Part shown: one piece after another, positions 1 through 6,254 of the stretch
Numbering within the stretch: position 1 is the first letter of the stretch
How the letters are laid out: each line of letters begins with the position of its first letter
Assembly (NCBI GenBank): GCA_020849075.1
Contig: JADLGZ010000112.1
Span: 1-6,254 of the forward strand
Origin: Fimbriimonadaceae bacterium
GTDB taxonomy: Bacteria > Armatimonadota > Fimbriimonadia > Fimbriimonadales > Fimbriimonadaceae
Length of the DNA stretch: 6,254 nucleotides
Direction: 5' to 3'
Translations under genes and position numbers: made by a program
The notes under the pieces: generated by a model
Database searches by the model: none
What the model was told of the DNA's origin: nothing
The model's input: only the letters and a program-made list of their open reading frames with translations

Positions 1-2
1 AC

Positions 3-506
3 ACTGAGCGTACGATCACGATGATTGAACGGGTCTTCGCGGACTTCAAGAACACGGGAACGGTCTTGCAGAGTTACTTGAAGCGCTCCATGGATGATAC
101 GCGGCGGATGGTCAAGCTTGGTGCGCGTGTGAGGGTGGTGAAGGGGGCGTACCTTGAGCCAGAGTCCCTCACGGTCGGTGATAAGGGGGCTACGGATCGG
201 CAATACATCGAGATGGCGAAAATCTTGATGGCAGAGGGTAATTACCCGGCGATTGCAACCCATGATGAAAAGATTATTCTGGCCCTGAAGTCGTGGGCGA
301 AAGAGAACGGGATCGAAAAGGAACGTTTTGAATGGCAGATGCTCTACGGCATCCGGCGCGACCTCCAAGATTCCCTCCATGAGGAGGGTTACAACGTGCG
401 GGTTTACATTCCGTTTGGCGATAGCTGGTACCCCTATTTCACCCGCCGACTGGCCGAACGGCCCGCCAACATGTGGTTTATCTTGAAAGCGATGTTCCGC
501 AAGTAG
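3..506 (+). CDS. Proline dehydrogenase, monofunctional (3' part; 5' end outside window)
   Basis: This is the C-terminal half of an FAD-dependent proline dehydrogenase, which oxidises L-proline to pyrroline-5-carboxylate in the first step of proline catabolism. The reading frame is open to the left edge (TERTITMIERVF), which matches the family's internal sequence, so the ATG at 21 is an internal methionine and not the start. Counting from that Met, the family signatures appear in order: LQSYLKRS (16-23), VVKGAYLEP (39-47, with the conserved Lys41), IATHDE (78-83), FEWQMLYGIRRDLQ (103-116), and YIPFGDSWYPYFTRRLAERPAN (129-150), whose paired Arg142-Arg143 bind the substrate carboxylate in this family. 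The protein ends ten residues after this last motif. That is typical of single-function ProDH of the Deinococcus/Thermus/Bacillus kind, and it excludes a bifunctional PutA with a fused P5C dehydrogenase. About half of the roughly 300-residue family length is missing upstream. No P5C dehydrogenase gene is visible here. The family call is secure. Confidence 0.95.
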   Translation, partial: TERTITMIERVFADFKNTGTVLQSYLKRSMDDTRRMVKLGARVRVVKGAYLEPESLTVGDKGATDRQYIEMAKILMAEGNYPAIATHDEKIILALKSWAKENGIEKERFEWQMLYGIRRDLQDSLHEEGYNVRVYIPFGDSWYPYFTRRLAERPANMWFILKAMFRK

Positions 507-520
507 GTAAGTAGTACACT

Positions 521-525
521 GGGGG
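521..525 (+). promoter_or_regulatory. Weak ribosome-binding-like G-run before the debranching enzyme
   Basis: A run of five G lies six bases before the ATG at 532 and nine before the second ATG at 535. It can pair only partly with the anti-Shine-Dalgarno sequence (CCUCC) through G:C and G:U pairs, and no GGAGG is present. An in-frame TAA at 508-510 limits the start to this pair of ATGs. The spacing suits either one, so the G-run does not decide between them. Its function is inferred from position only. Confidence 0.3.
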
Positions 526-531
526 TATCCC

Positions 532-2427
532 ATGATGTACTCGCTGGATTCGAGCCAATGCCGAAATTACGACCTATCGTCCCGGCGCGAGTGGATTCTC
601 ACCAATGGTCTTGGAGGGTACGCCATGGGCACAGTCGCGGGGAGCAATACCCGTCGGTATCACGGGCATTTGGTCGTGGCGGATCCTGCGCCAGCATACC
701 GGCTGGCCTTGTTGGGTGGTGTTGAGGCCTATGTTCAAGGAGATGCGAATCCAATTGGCATTAGTTGCCATCAATATCAGGGCGCGGTGAATCCGGAGGG
801 GCATCACACGCTGGAGAGCTTTTCGGTCACCAAGACTTGGGCGCTTTGGCGACACCGAGTGGCAGGGATGAACGTTGAGAAGCGCCTTGCCATGCACCGA
901 GGAGTCAATGCCTGCACGATCGAGTACTGCAACACGGGTGATGGCCCGATCGCCTTGCAGCTACGGCCCCTTGTGCAACACAAATTTTATCATGAGAACT
1001 TTCGTTCGGATGATGCGTACCCCCACGTGCAGGCATTCCCAAAGGACCGCACTATCGTGGAGCACGAGGGACGCACCTTATTGTTGCGACACGATCGGGC
1101 CCAGCGATTACCCGCGGTTGGTTGGTACTACCGATTTGAGTATTTGCGGGAGCTAGAGCGGGGTTTGGAAGGTCGCGATGACTTGTTTTGTCCTTGCGAA
1201 TTGCGCTATGAGTTAGCCCCCGGGGAGTCGGCGGTGCTGGTCGCGAGTCTTAACGATGAGGTGGACCCTTGGACTGATTGGTCGGAGCCGCCGAAGGATC
1301 CAAGCCTTGCGAGTCATCTGAAGGACGCAGCTGAGCGATTCTTGGTTGAAACGCCGACCCGGACGTCGCTGATCGCGGGCTATCCATGGTTTACTGATTG
1401 GGGGCGGGATACGATGATCTCGCTTCCTGGGATTTGTCTCCATACGGGCCGGGTAGAAATGGCGAGGCAGATCATCTTGGACTATGCCAAGCAGATGAAC
1501 CAGGGCCTTATACCGAACCGCTTCGTGGATGATGGTGAGGAACCGGAGTTTAACACGGTGGATGCCACCCTTTGGTTTGCCAATGCGGCCTACAAGACCT
1601 TGGAAGCAGGGTGGGACGAAGCTTTTGCCAAGAAGGCGATGAAAGCCCTGCAAGAAATGTTCAAGTGGCACATGCAAGGGACTCACTACGGCATTGGTGT
1701 TGATCCTGATGATGGGCTTTTGAAGCAGGGAACTGAAGGGGTCCAGCTGACTTGGATGGATGCCAAGATTGGGGACTGGGTTGTGACGCCACGGCATGGC
1801 AAGCCGGTTGAGATTAATGGTCTGTGGATCAATGCATTGCGCGTGATGGAGTGGTTAGCGGGCAAGCTGAAAATGGATCCCAAGCCTTACAAGGAGGCTG
1901 CAAATAGAGCGGAAGGGAATTTTGATGCCAAGTTCTGGAAGGAAAGTTTGGGCTATTACATGGATACGGCGGACCCGGACGATGCTTCGCTACGCCCAAA
2001 TCAGCTAATCGCGATGGCATTGCCGTTCGGCCCCGCCAAGGGGAAACGGGCGGAGGCGGCCCTGGCGGTCATTAGCCGGGAGCTCTTAACCCCGGCGGGC
2101 CTTCGAACGCTCGCCCCGGACGATGTCAAGTATCGTGGTCGCTTTGAGGGGCCGCTCGCCGAGTTGGATGCGGCCTATCATCAAGGAACGGTATGGCCTT
2201 GGCTGATGGGACCATACGTTAGCGCGATGGTGCGCCTGACGGGCGATAAAGTCGAGGCGAGGCGATTGCTGAAGAATGCGAAAGACCTGCTTCATGAGTA
2301 TGGGTTAGGGGGTATTGCCGAAGTGTATGATGGTGATAAGCCCCGGAATGCCGGCGGTTGCCCTTGGCAGGCGTGGAGTGTTGCCGAATGGCTTCGCGCG
2401 TGGGTGGAAGATGCGGATGGGAAGTAG
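532..2427 (+). CDS. Glycogen debranching enzyme, archaeal-type (amylo-alpha-1,6-glucosidase, GH133-like)
   Basis: This is a probable cytoplasmic amylo-alpha-1,6-glucosidase that hydrolyses the alpha-1,6-linked glucose at glycogen branch stubs. The 631 residues show the two-part architecture of the family. The N-terminal GDE_N beta-sandwich domain (about 1-240) carries the hallmark NGLGGYAMGT (25-34) and SNTRRYHGHLV (38-48). The C-terminal GDE_C (alpha/alpha)6-barrel (about 265-625) carries WFTDWGRDTMISLPG (286-300), IPNRF (327-331), NTVDATLWF (341-349), TWMDAK (407-412), EINGLWINAL (427-436), HQGTVWPWLMGPY (550-562) and GIAEVYDGD (594-602). By analogy with eukaryotic debranching enzymes and the glucoamylase fold, Asp410 of WMDA is the likely general acid and Glu597 of AEVYDG the likely base. 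No signal peptide or membrane segment is seen. There is no 4-alpha-glucanotransferase domain of the GH13 type as in eukaryotic debranching enzymes, so the sequence shows only the glucosidase part. It starts 25 bases after the proline dehydrogenase stop. The start could be the ATG at 532 or at 535 (Met-Met). The protein is full length, with no truncation or frameshift. Confidence 0.93.
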   Translation: MMYSLDSSQCRNYDLSSRREWILTNGLGGYAMGTVAGSNTRRYHGHLVVADPAPAYRLALLGGVEAYVQGDANPIGISCHQYQGAVNPEGHHTLESFSVTKTWALWRHRVAGMNVEKRLAMHRGVNACTIEYCNTGDGPIALQLRPLVQHKFYHENFRSDDAYPHVQAFPKDRTIVEHEGRTLLLRHDRAQRLPAVGWYYRFEYLRELERGLEGRDDLFCPCELRYELAPGESAVLVASLNDEVDPWTDWSEPPKDPSLASHLKDAAERFLVETPTRTSLIAGYPWFTDWGRDTMISLPGICLHTGRVEMARQIILDYAKQMNQGLIPNRFVDDGEEPEFNTVDATLWFANAAYKTLEAGWDEAFAKKAMKALQEMFKWHMQGTHYGIGVDPDDGLLKQGTEGVQLTWMDAKIGDWVVTPRHGKPVEINGLWINALRVMEWLAGKLKMDPKPYKEAANRAEGNFDAKFWKESLGYYMDTADPDDASLRPNQLIAMALPFGPAKGKRAEAALAVISRELLTPAGLRTLAPDDVKYRGRFEGPLAELDAAYHQGTVWPWLMGPYVSAMVRLTGDKVEARRLLKNAKDLLHEYGLGGIAEVYDGDKPRNAGGCPWQAWSVAEWLRAWVEDADGK

Positions 2428-2485
2428 GCGCATTTAGCCGATTTGCCCCGTCTTTTCCTTTTGCCGATCTCCCTCAAGAACCTGA

Positions 2486-5400
2486 ATGAAGCCCTTTGTC
2501 CACGTCCACAACCACACCGAATACAGCCTCTTAGACGGGGCGAATCGGGTCACGGATTTGGTAGCTCGGGCTCAAGAGCTGGAGCAGCCAGCTCTCGCTA
2601 TCACCGATCATGGCGTGATGTTTGGGGCGATGGAGTTTTACTTTGAGTGCCAAAAGAAGGGCGTAAAGCCGATCATCGGCATGGAAGCCTACATGGCCCC
2701 GAATGGTCGCCACAAGAAGAGTGGTCGGGAGGAGAATGAGACCTTCCACCTGCTCTTGTTGGCAAAGGACTTGGCGGGCTATCGTAACCTTTGCAAATTG
2801 CACACGGTGGCCGCGCTCGAGGGCTTCTATTACAAACCTCGGATTGACCATGAGATTTTGCGCGAGCACGCGAAGGGATTAATTGGCACGAGCGCCTGCT
2901 TGGGGAGTGAAGTTTGCCAGGCCCTGCTTCGGGGGGACTATGAGGGTGCCCAGCGGACGGCCGCAATCTACAAAGAAATCTTTGACGAGGGTTCGTTCTT
3001 TATAGAGCTGCAGGATCATCGTTTGCCGGAACAAGCCCAGATCAAGCCGCACCTAATGCAGATCGCAAAGGAGCTTGACCTTCCGCTGATTGCAACCAAC
3101 GATGCCCATTACCTCTGCCGGGAGTCGAGCCAGATGCACGATGTATTGCTCTGTATTGGTACAGGGGCATTGGTCAGCGACGATCGCCGTCTGCGGTTCG
3201 AGACGAATGAGTTCTACTTGAAGTCGGCGGATGAAATGGCGGCCCTGTTCCCCGATGTTCCAGAAGCATTGGGGAACTCGATGCATATCGCCGAGATGTG
3301 CAACTTGGAATTGGGTAAGTTGGAGGCCCCGATGCCCACGCCGCGCCTGCCGGAGGGCCTTGATAGCATGACCCATTTGGCGCAGTCAGCCGAAAAAGGC
3401 GTGCGCGATCGCATGGGGAAATTGGACGAGCGAGCCGCGGAACGCCTTGAATATGAACTTGGCGTCATTAAAAAGACGGGCTATAGCGATTACTTCTTGC
3501 TCGTACAGGAGTTCACAACGTATGCGCGTCAGAATGGAATTGCGTACGGGGCAAGGGGTTCGGCGGCGGCTAGTTTGGTCTCGTATGGACTTGGTATTAC
3601 GGATGTTGATCCGCTGGAATACGACCTGACATTTGAGCGCTTTTTGAACCCAGAGCGAGTGTCAATGCCGGACATTGACATGGACTTTGAAGATGAGCGC
3701 CGTGACGAGGTCATCAAGTATGTCGTGGACCGATTTGGGCAGGAGCAGGTTGCCCAAATTATTACCTTTGGGACAATGGGCGCAAAAGCCGCGATCAAGG
3801 ACGCCGGGAGAGTCCTTGGCTATGCGCCGGTTGAGACCGACCGGATCTGCAAGACCATCCCGAATGCACCCAAGGTTACGCTGGAAAGTGCCTTGAAGGA
3901 TAGCCCGGAGTTTCGTCAGATGGCCGAAATGGACCCAAAGGTGGCTCGGCTGGTGGAGGTCGCCAAGGGCATTGAGGGCATGGCTCGGCATGCGGGAGTT
4001 CATGCTGCCGGTGTTGTGATTTCGGGTGATCCTCTTACGGATTACATTCCCCTATACAAGGGTTCAGATGGGCAGTCCGTGACCGCCTTCGAGATGGGGA
4101 TTCTGGACAAGATCGGCCTCCTCAAGATGGACTTCTTGGGGCTTTCCAACCTTACCGTGCTCAGCCGGGCAGTCCACCATATTGCCAAGAGCCGACCGGA
4201 TGAGCCTCGGATTGACTGGCTCCGCCTCCCCCTAGATGATGCCAAAACCTACAAGTTGTTAGGGAAGGGCGACACGGTGGGCGTATTCCAACTCGAATCG
4301 GCGGGGATGCGCCGAAACATTATTGAGCTTAAGCCGAACAGCATCCGCGAATTGGCGGCAATGGTGGCCCTGTATCGTCCCGGTCCGATGGACCATATCC
4401 CTCGCTACATGGATGGTAAGTTTGGCCGTCGGGCGATTTCCTACCACGACGAGCGGATGAAGCCGATTCTCGAGGAGACCTACGGCGTGATCGTTTACCA
4501 GGACCAAGTGCTGAAGCTGGTTCAGGCACTCGGAGGCTTTTCCCTGGGTCGTGCCGACATTCTCCGCCGCGCCATGAGCAAGAAGGACTTGGGAGAGATG
4601 AAGTCCATGCAGGCCGAGTTTGAAGCGGGTTGTAGCGAGCGGGGGATCAGTAAGAAGGTTGCCGAAGAGGTTTGGGAACTGCTGCTGCCCTTTGCCGGCT
4701 ATGCCTTCAACAAGGCTCATGCGGTCTGTTACGCTATGTTGGCCTATCAGACTGCTTACCTAAAGGCAAATTACCCAACCGAGTACATGGCTGCTCTGCT
4801 TGAGGTCTACCGGGAGAAGGAAGATCGGGTGACGAGCTTCGTGGAAGAATGCCGCCGTAACCTGATCGCCGTGATTCCACCCGACATTAACAGGTCCGGA
4901 TTGAGCTTTGAGATTGAGGCCAATGCCCCCAAGGGGTGGGATGGGGCGATTCGATTTGGTCTTGCCGCGATCAAGGGAGTGGGCGAGAAGCTAGTAGAAG
5001 GCATCCTCGCCACCCGGGAGGCGGAGGGGCCCTTTACGCACCTGTTTGAGTTTTGCGAGCGTGTTCGGGGCGCTGGCCTCAACCGGTTGTCATTGGAGGC
5101 CTTGATTAAAGCGGGGGCTTTTGACGGTATTGGCCGGAACCGAAACAGCCTATTGGAAGTAGCGGATGGGGCCATTGCCTGGGCCGACAAGACCATACGG
5201 CAACGCGAGGCGGGGCAAGACTCGCTCTTTGGTGAGGGAAGCGGGATGGAAGAGGAAGCCATTCCAGAGTTACCGGAGCTTCCGGCTCCATCTAGGGCTG
5301 AACTGCTGAACTGGGAGAAGGAAACGATGGGGATCTATGTTTCGGATCACCCACTTCGTGGACTAGAGCGCGCCATTCGGCAAGCCAGCAACACCAATTG

Positions 5401-6031
5401 TGGTCAAGTTGCCGAACTAGAAGACGGCACTAATGTGCTCCTTTGTGGGGTCATTGCTGGAAAGCGAGAAATCATCACGAAGCAGCGGGGCGAGCGCATG
5501 GCGACCATAGTTCTTGAAGACTTTAGTGGACAAACCACTTGTACGGTTTTCGCCGCTACCTTTGCCAAGGTCAACCATCTTTTGGCTAAGGACTCGGTCG
5601 TTGTTATTAAGGGGGTGGCAAACCTGCGCCAGATGCGAAATGGCGGGGATCCCACGATGGAAGTTCGCGTTGAAGAGGTCTCGCCCTTCGAGGCGCCTAA
5701 GGAGATCGAATTGAACGACGAAAATGCTTCGGGCACGGTCGTCGTCAGAATTGGAGCGGCGAAGCGTGATCAATTGATTCGGATGCGCGAACTCATCGAG
5801 GCACAACCCGGCGACTACCGGGTGGTGCTGGAGTTCGGTGGCGCGGAGCGCCTCGATCCGGTGGAGCTTATCCACCGGGTAGCGTACAACGATGGTTTGA
5901 GGCAAGGACTGGAGAGTTTGATTGGGAAAGGAGCGGTGGACATGATTCCGAGGAGCCCCACCCGAGTGAATGGGGACGACGTCCCGACGCAGGAAACTGA
6001 AAGTGCCCGTGAGCCCGTTGAAGCGTCATAA
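2486..6031 (+). CDS. dnaE: DNA polymerase III alpha subunit (replicative, DnaE type)
   Basis: This is the catalytic subunit of the bacterial replicative polymerase. At 1181 residues it is close to the usual DnaE length (E. coli 1160). The start is firm: an in-frame TGA (2483-2485) directly precedes the ATG, and FVHVHNHTEYSLLDG begins at residue 4 as in other DnaE proteins. Domains in order are: PHP (about 4-210) with apparent metal ligands His6, His8, Asp17, His42, Glu67, His88, Cys138, Asp206 and His208; palm, with PDIDMDF (395-401, Asp398 and Asp400) and KMDFLGL (547-553, Asp549) giving the three catalytic aspartates; thumb and fingers including ARGSAAAS (356-363), ALYRPGPMDHIPRY (628-641), YGVIVYQDQV (666-675) and FAGYAFNKAHAVCYA (736-750); an HhH segment at GLAAIKGVGEKL (825-836); a beta-clamp-binding QDSLF (911-915); an OB fold (about 983-1067); and a small C-terminal domain (about 1070-1152) followed by a low-complexity, mostly acidic tail. 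There is no intein and no DnaQ-like exonuclease insertion, so this is not PolC. The 58-base upstream gap is pyrimidine-rich and has no Shine-Dalgarno motif. Confidence 0.98.
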   Translation: MKPFVHVHNHTEYSLLDGANRVTDLVARAQELEQPALAITDHGVMFGAMEFYFECQKKGVKPIIGMEAYMAPNGRHKKSGREENETFHLLLLAKDLAGYRNLCKLHTVAALEGFYYKPRIDHEILREHAKGLIGTSACLGSEVCQALLRGDYEGAQRTAAIYKEIFDEGSFFIELQDHRLPEQAQIKPHLMQIAKELDLPLIATNDAHYLCRESSQMHDVLLCIGTGALVSDDRRLRFETNEFYLKSADEMAALFPDVPEALGNSMHIAEMCNLELGKLEAPMPTPRLPEGLDSMTHLAQSAEKGVRDRMGKLDERAAERLEYELGVIKKTGYSDYFLLVQEFTTYARQNGIAYGARGSAAASLVSYGLGITDVDPLEYDLTFERFLNPERVSMPDIDMDFEDERRDEVIKYVVDRFGQEQVAQIITFGTMGAKAAIKDAGRVLGYAPVETDRICKTIPNAPKVTLESALKDSPEFRQMAEMDPKVARLVEVAKGIEGMARHAGVHAAGVVISGDPLTDYIPLYKGSDGQSVTAFEMGILDKIGLLKMDFLGLSNLTVLSRAVHHIAKSRPDEPRIDWLRLPLDDAKTYKLLGKGDTVGVFQLESAGMRRNIIELKPNSIRELAAMVALYRPGPMDHIPRYMDGKFGRRAISYHDERMKPILEETYGVIVYQDQVLKLVQALGGFSLGRADILRRAMSKKDLGEMKSMQAEFEAGCSERGISKKVAEEVWELLLPFAGYAFNKAHAVCYAMLAYQTAYLKANYPTEYMAALLEVYREKEDRVTSFVEECRRNLIAVIPPDINRSGLSFEIEANAPKGWDGAIRFGLAAIKGVGEKLVEGILATREAEGPFTHLFEFCERVRGAGLNRLSLEALIKAGAFDGIGRNRNSLLEVADGAIAWADKTIRQREAGQDSLFGEGSGMEEEAIPELPELPAPSRAELLNWEKETMGIYVSDHPLRGLERAIRQASNTNCGQVAELEDGTNVLLCGVIAGKREIITKQRGERMATIVLEDFSGQTTCTVFAATFAKVNHLLAKDSVVVIKGVANLRQMRNGGDPTMEVRVEEVSPFEAPKEIELNDENASGTVVVRIGAAKRDQLIRMRELIEAQPGDYRVVLEFGGAERLDPVELIHRVAYNDGLRQGLESLIGKGAVDMIPRSPTRVNGDDVPTQETESAREPVEAS

Positions 6032-6042
6032 TCCTCAAGTTC

Positions 6043-6254
6043 ATGATCAAACCTGCCCTCGCTACCTTGCCGTTTTTTATCGCGGTTTCGGCTTATGCGC
6101 AAACCAGCTTTGACCGCGAGGTGTGCGATATCACCCTTCTCCAGACCGCGGAAGTAAAGACTGAGTTAAAGGTTACACAGACTCAGCGAGATCGAATGAA
6201 CTCGGCCTCCTCAAGCTACAACACGGTGGCAAAACGGATTGAGGACAAGCTTCG
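6043..6254 (+). CDS. Secreted protein of unknown function (5' part; 3' end outside window)
   Basis: Seventy codons are visible and the frame is open to the window edge. I do not recognise the family. Residues 1-19 look like a Sec signal peptide: Lys3, then a hydrophobic stretch (PALATLPFFIAVSAYA) ending in Ala17-Tyr18-Ala19, the likely signal peptidase I site, before Gln20. No lipobox cysteine is present, and Cys28 lies in the mature part. The mature segment reads TLLQTAEVKTELKVTQTQ and then a polar, probably helical stretch (RDRMNSASSSYNTVAKRIEDKL). The ELKVTxxQ piece (41-48) resembles the LTxxQ-like helical motif of small exported proteins such as the CpxP/Spy type and planctomycete- or armatimonadete-type relatives, but this is a resemblance only. 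The start is the only plausible one: an in-frame TGA at 6019-6021 is followed by no ATG, GTG or TTG before 6043. It lies 11 bases after the dnaE stop, with no Shine-Dalgarno motif. The close spacing suggests possible read-through from dnaE. Confidence 0.75.
   Translation, partial: MIKPALATLPFFIAVSAYAQTSFDREVCDITLLQTAEVKTELKVTQTQRDRMNSASSSYNTVAKRIEDKL

Noticed and set aside
21..23. ATG as the true start of the proline dehydrogenase
   Set aside because: Starting here would lose the N-terminal half of the barrel, and the six codons before it are open and match the family (TERTIT), so the gene begins outside the window.
3..506. The first gene as a bifunctional PutA
   Set aside because: The protein stops ten residues after RRLAERPAN, leaving no room for the aldehyde dehydrogenase part.
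523..531. A possible hairpin gggtatccc just before the debranching enzyme start
   Set aside because: The stem is only three base pairs and there is no T-run after it, so it is neither a terminator nor a credible regulatory structure.
1213..1797. A 194-codon open frame on the - strand inside the debranching enzyme gene
   Set aside because: It is fully antisense to a well-conserved enzyme. Its translation has no recognisable motif and a composition rich in Pro, Arg and His, as expected from reading a GC-rich coding strand backwards.
2443..2646. A 67-codon + strand frame spanning the dnaE start
   Set aside because: It overlaps the conserved PHP-coding region in another frame. Its product is rich in Arg, Ser and Gly with no motif, and it has no ribosome-binding signal.
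4259..4720. A 153-codon open frame on the - strand inside dnaE
   Set aside because: It lies opposite the most conserved part of the polymerase fingers and shows no family motif. It is a shadow of codon bias.
5417..5905. A 162-codon open frame on the - strand inside the 3' part of dnaE
   Set aside because: It is antisense to the OB fold and C-terminal domain and has no recognisable features. It overlaps another antisense frame equally lacking support.
2486..6031. A possible intein or split in dnaE, which are common at this gene
   Set aside because: The conserved blocks around PDIDMDF, KMDFLGL and YGVIVYQDQV are continuous at normal spacing and the total length is ordinary.

Overview
The window holds four genes, all on the + strand and tightly packed: the 3' end of a proline dehydrogenase gene, a complete archaeal-type glycogen debranching enzyme (GH133-like amylo-alpha-1,6-glucosidase), a complete dnaE (DNA polymerase III alpha subunit), and the 5' end of a gene for a small secreted protein. 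The gaps between them are 25, 58 and 11 bases. There are no RNA genes, insertion sequences, CRISPR arrays, inteins or long non-coding stretches. The layout is that of an ordinary bacterial chromosome.

Organism: DnaE shows a bacterium. The GC content looks moderately high by eye (mid to upper 50s percent, not counted). Three things hint at a deep-branching bacterial lineage such as Armatimonadota (Fimbriimonas-like) or a Deinococcus/Thermus-like group rather than Proteobacteria. These are a monofunctional ProDH that ends just after RRLAERPAN, a DnaE with an intact PHP metal site, and weak or absent Shine-Dalgarno sequences. A secreted protein with an ELKxTxxQ-type segment fits the same picture. 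This is an impression from family resemblance, not a placement.

Layout: 1-506 is the FAD-binding C-terminal half of proline dehydrogenase (proline to pyrroline-5-carboxylate). 532-2427 is the debranching enzyme, which removes alpha-1,6 branch glucose from glycogen. 2486-6031 is the replicative polymerase, with PHP, palm, thumb and fingers, HhH, clamp-binding, OB and C-terminal domains in the usual order. 6043 to the window end is an exported protein of unknown function.

The genes have no obvious shared pathway. The first two serve catabolism of storage or nutrient compounds, and dnaE is a housekeeping replication gene. Co-orientation and short gaps allow co-transcription, but no promoter or terminator could be identified with confidence. 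I found no convincing novel system here. The points worth a second look are modest: the complete PHP metal-ligand set, the lack of Shine-Dalgarno motifs before two genes, and the uncharacterised secreted protein.
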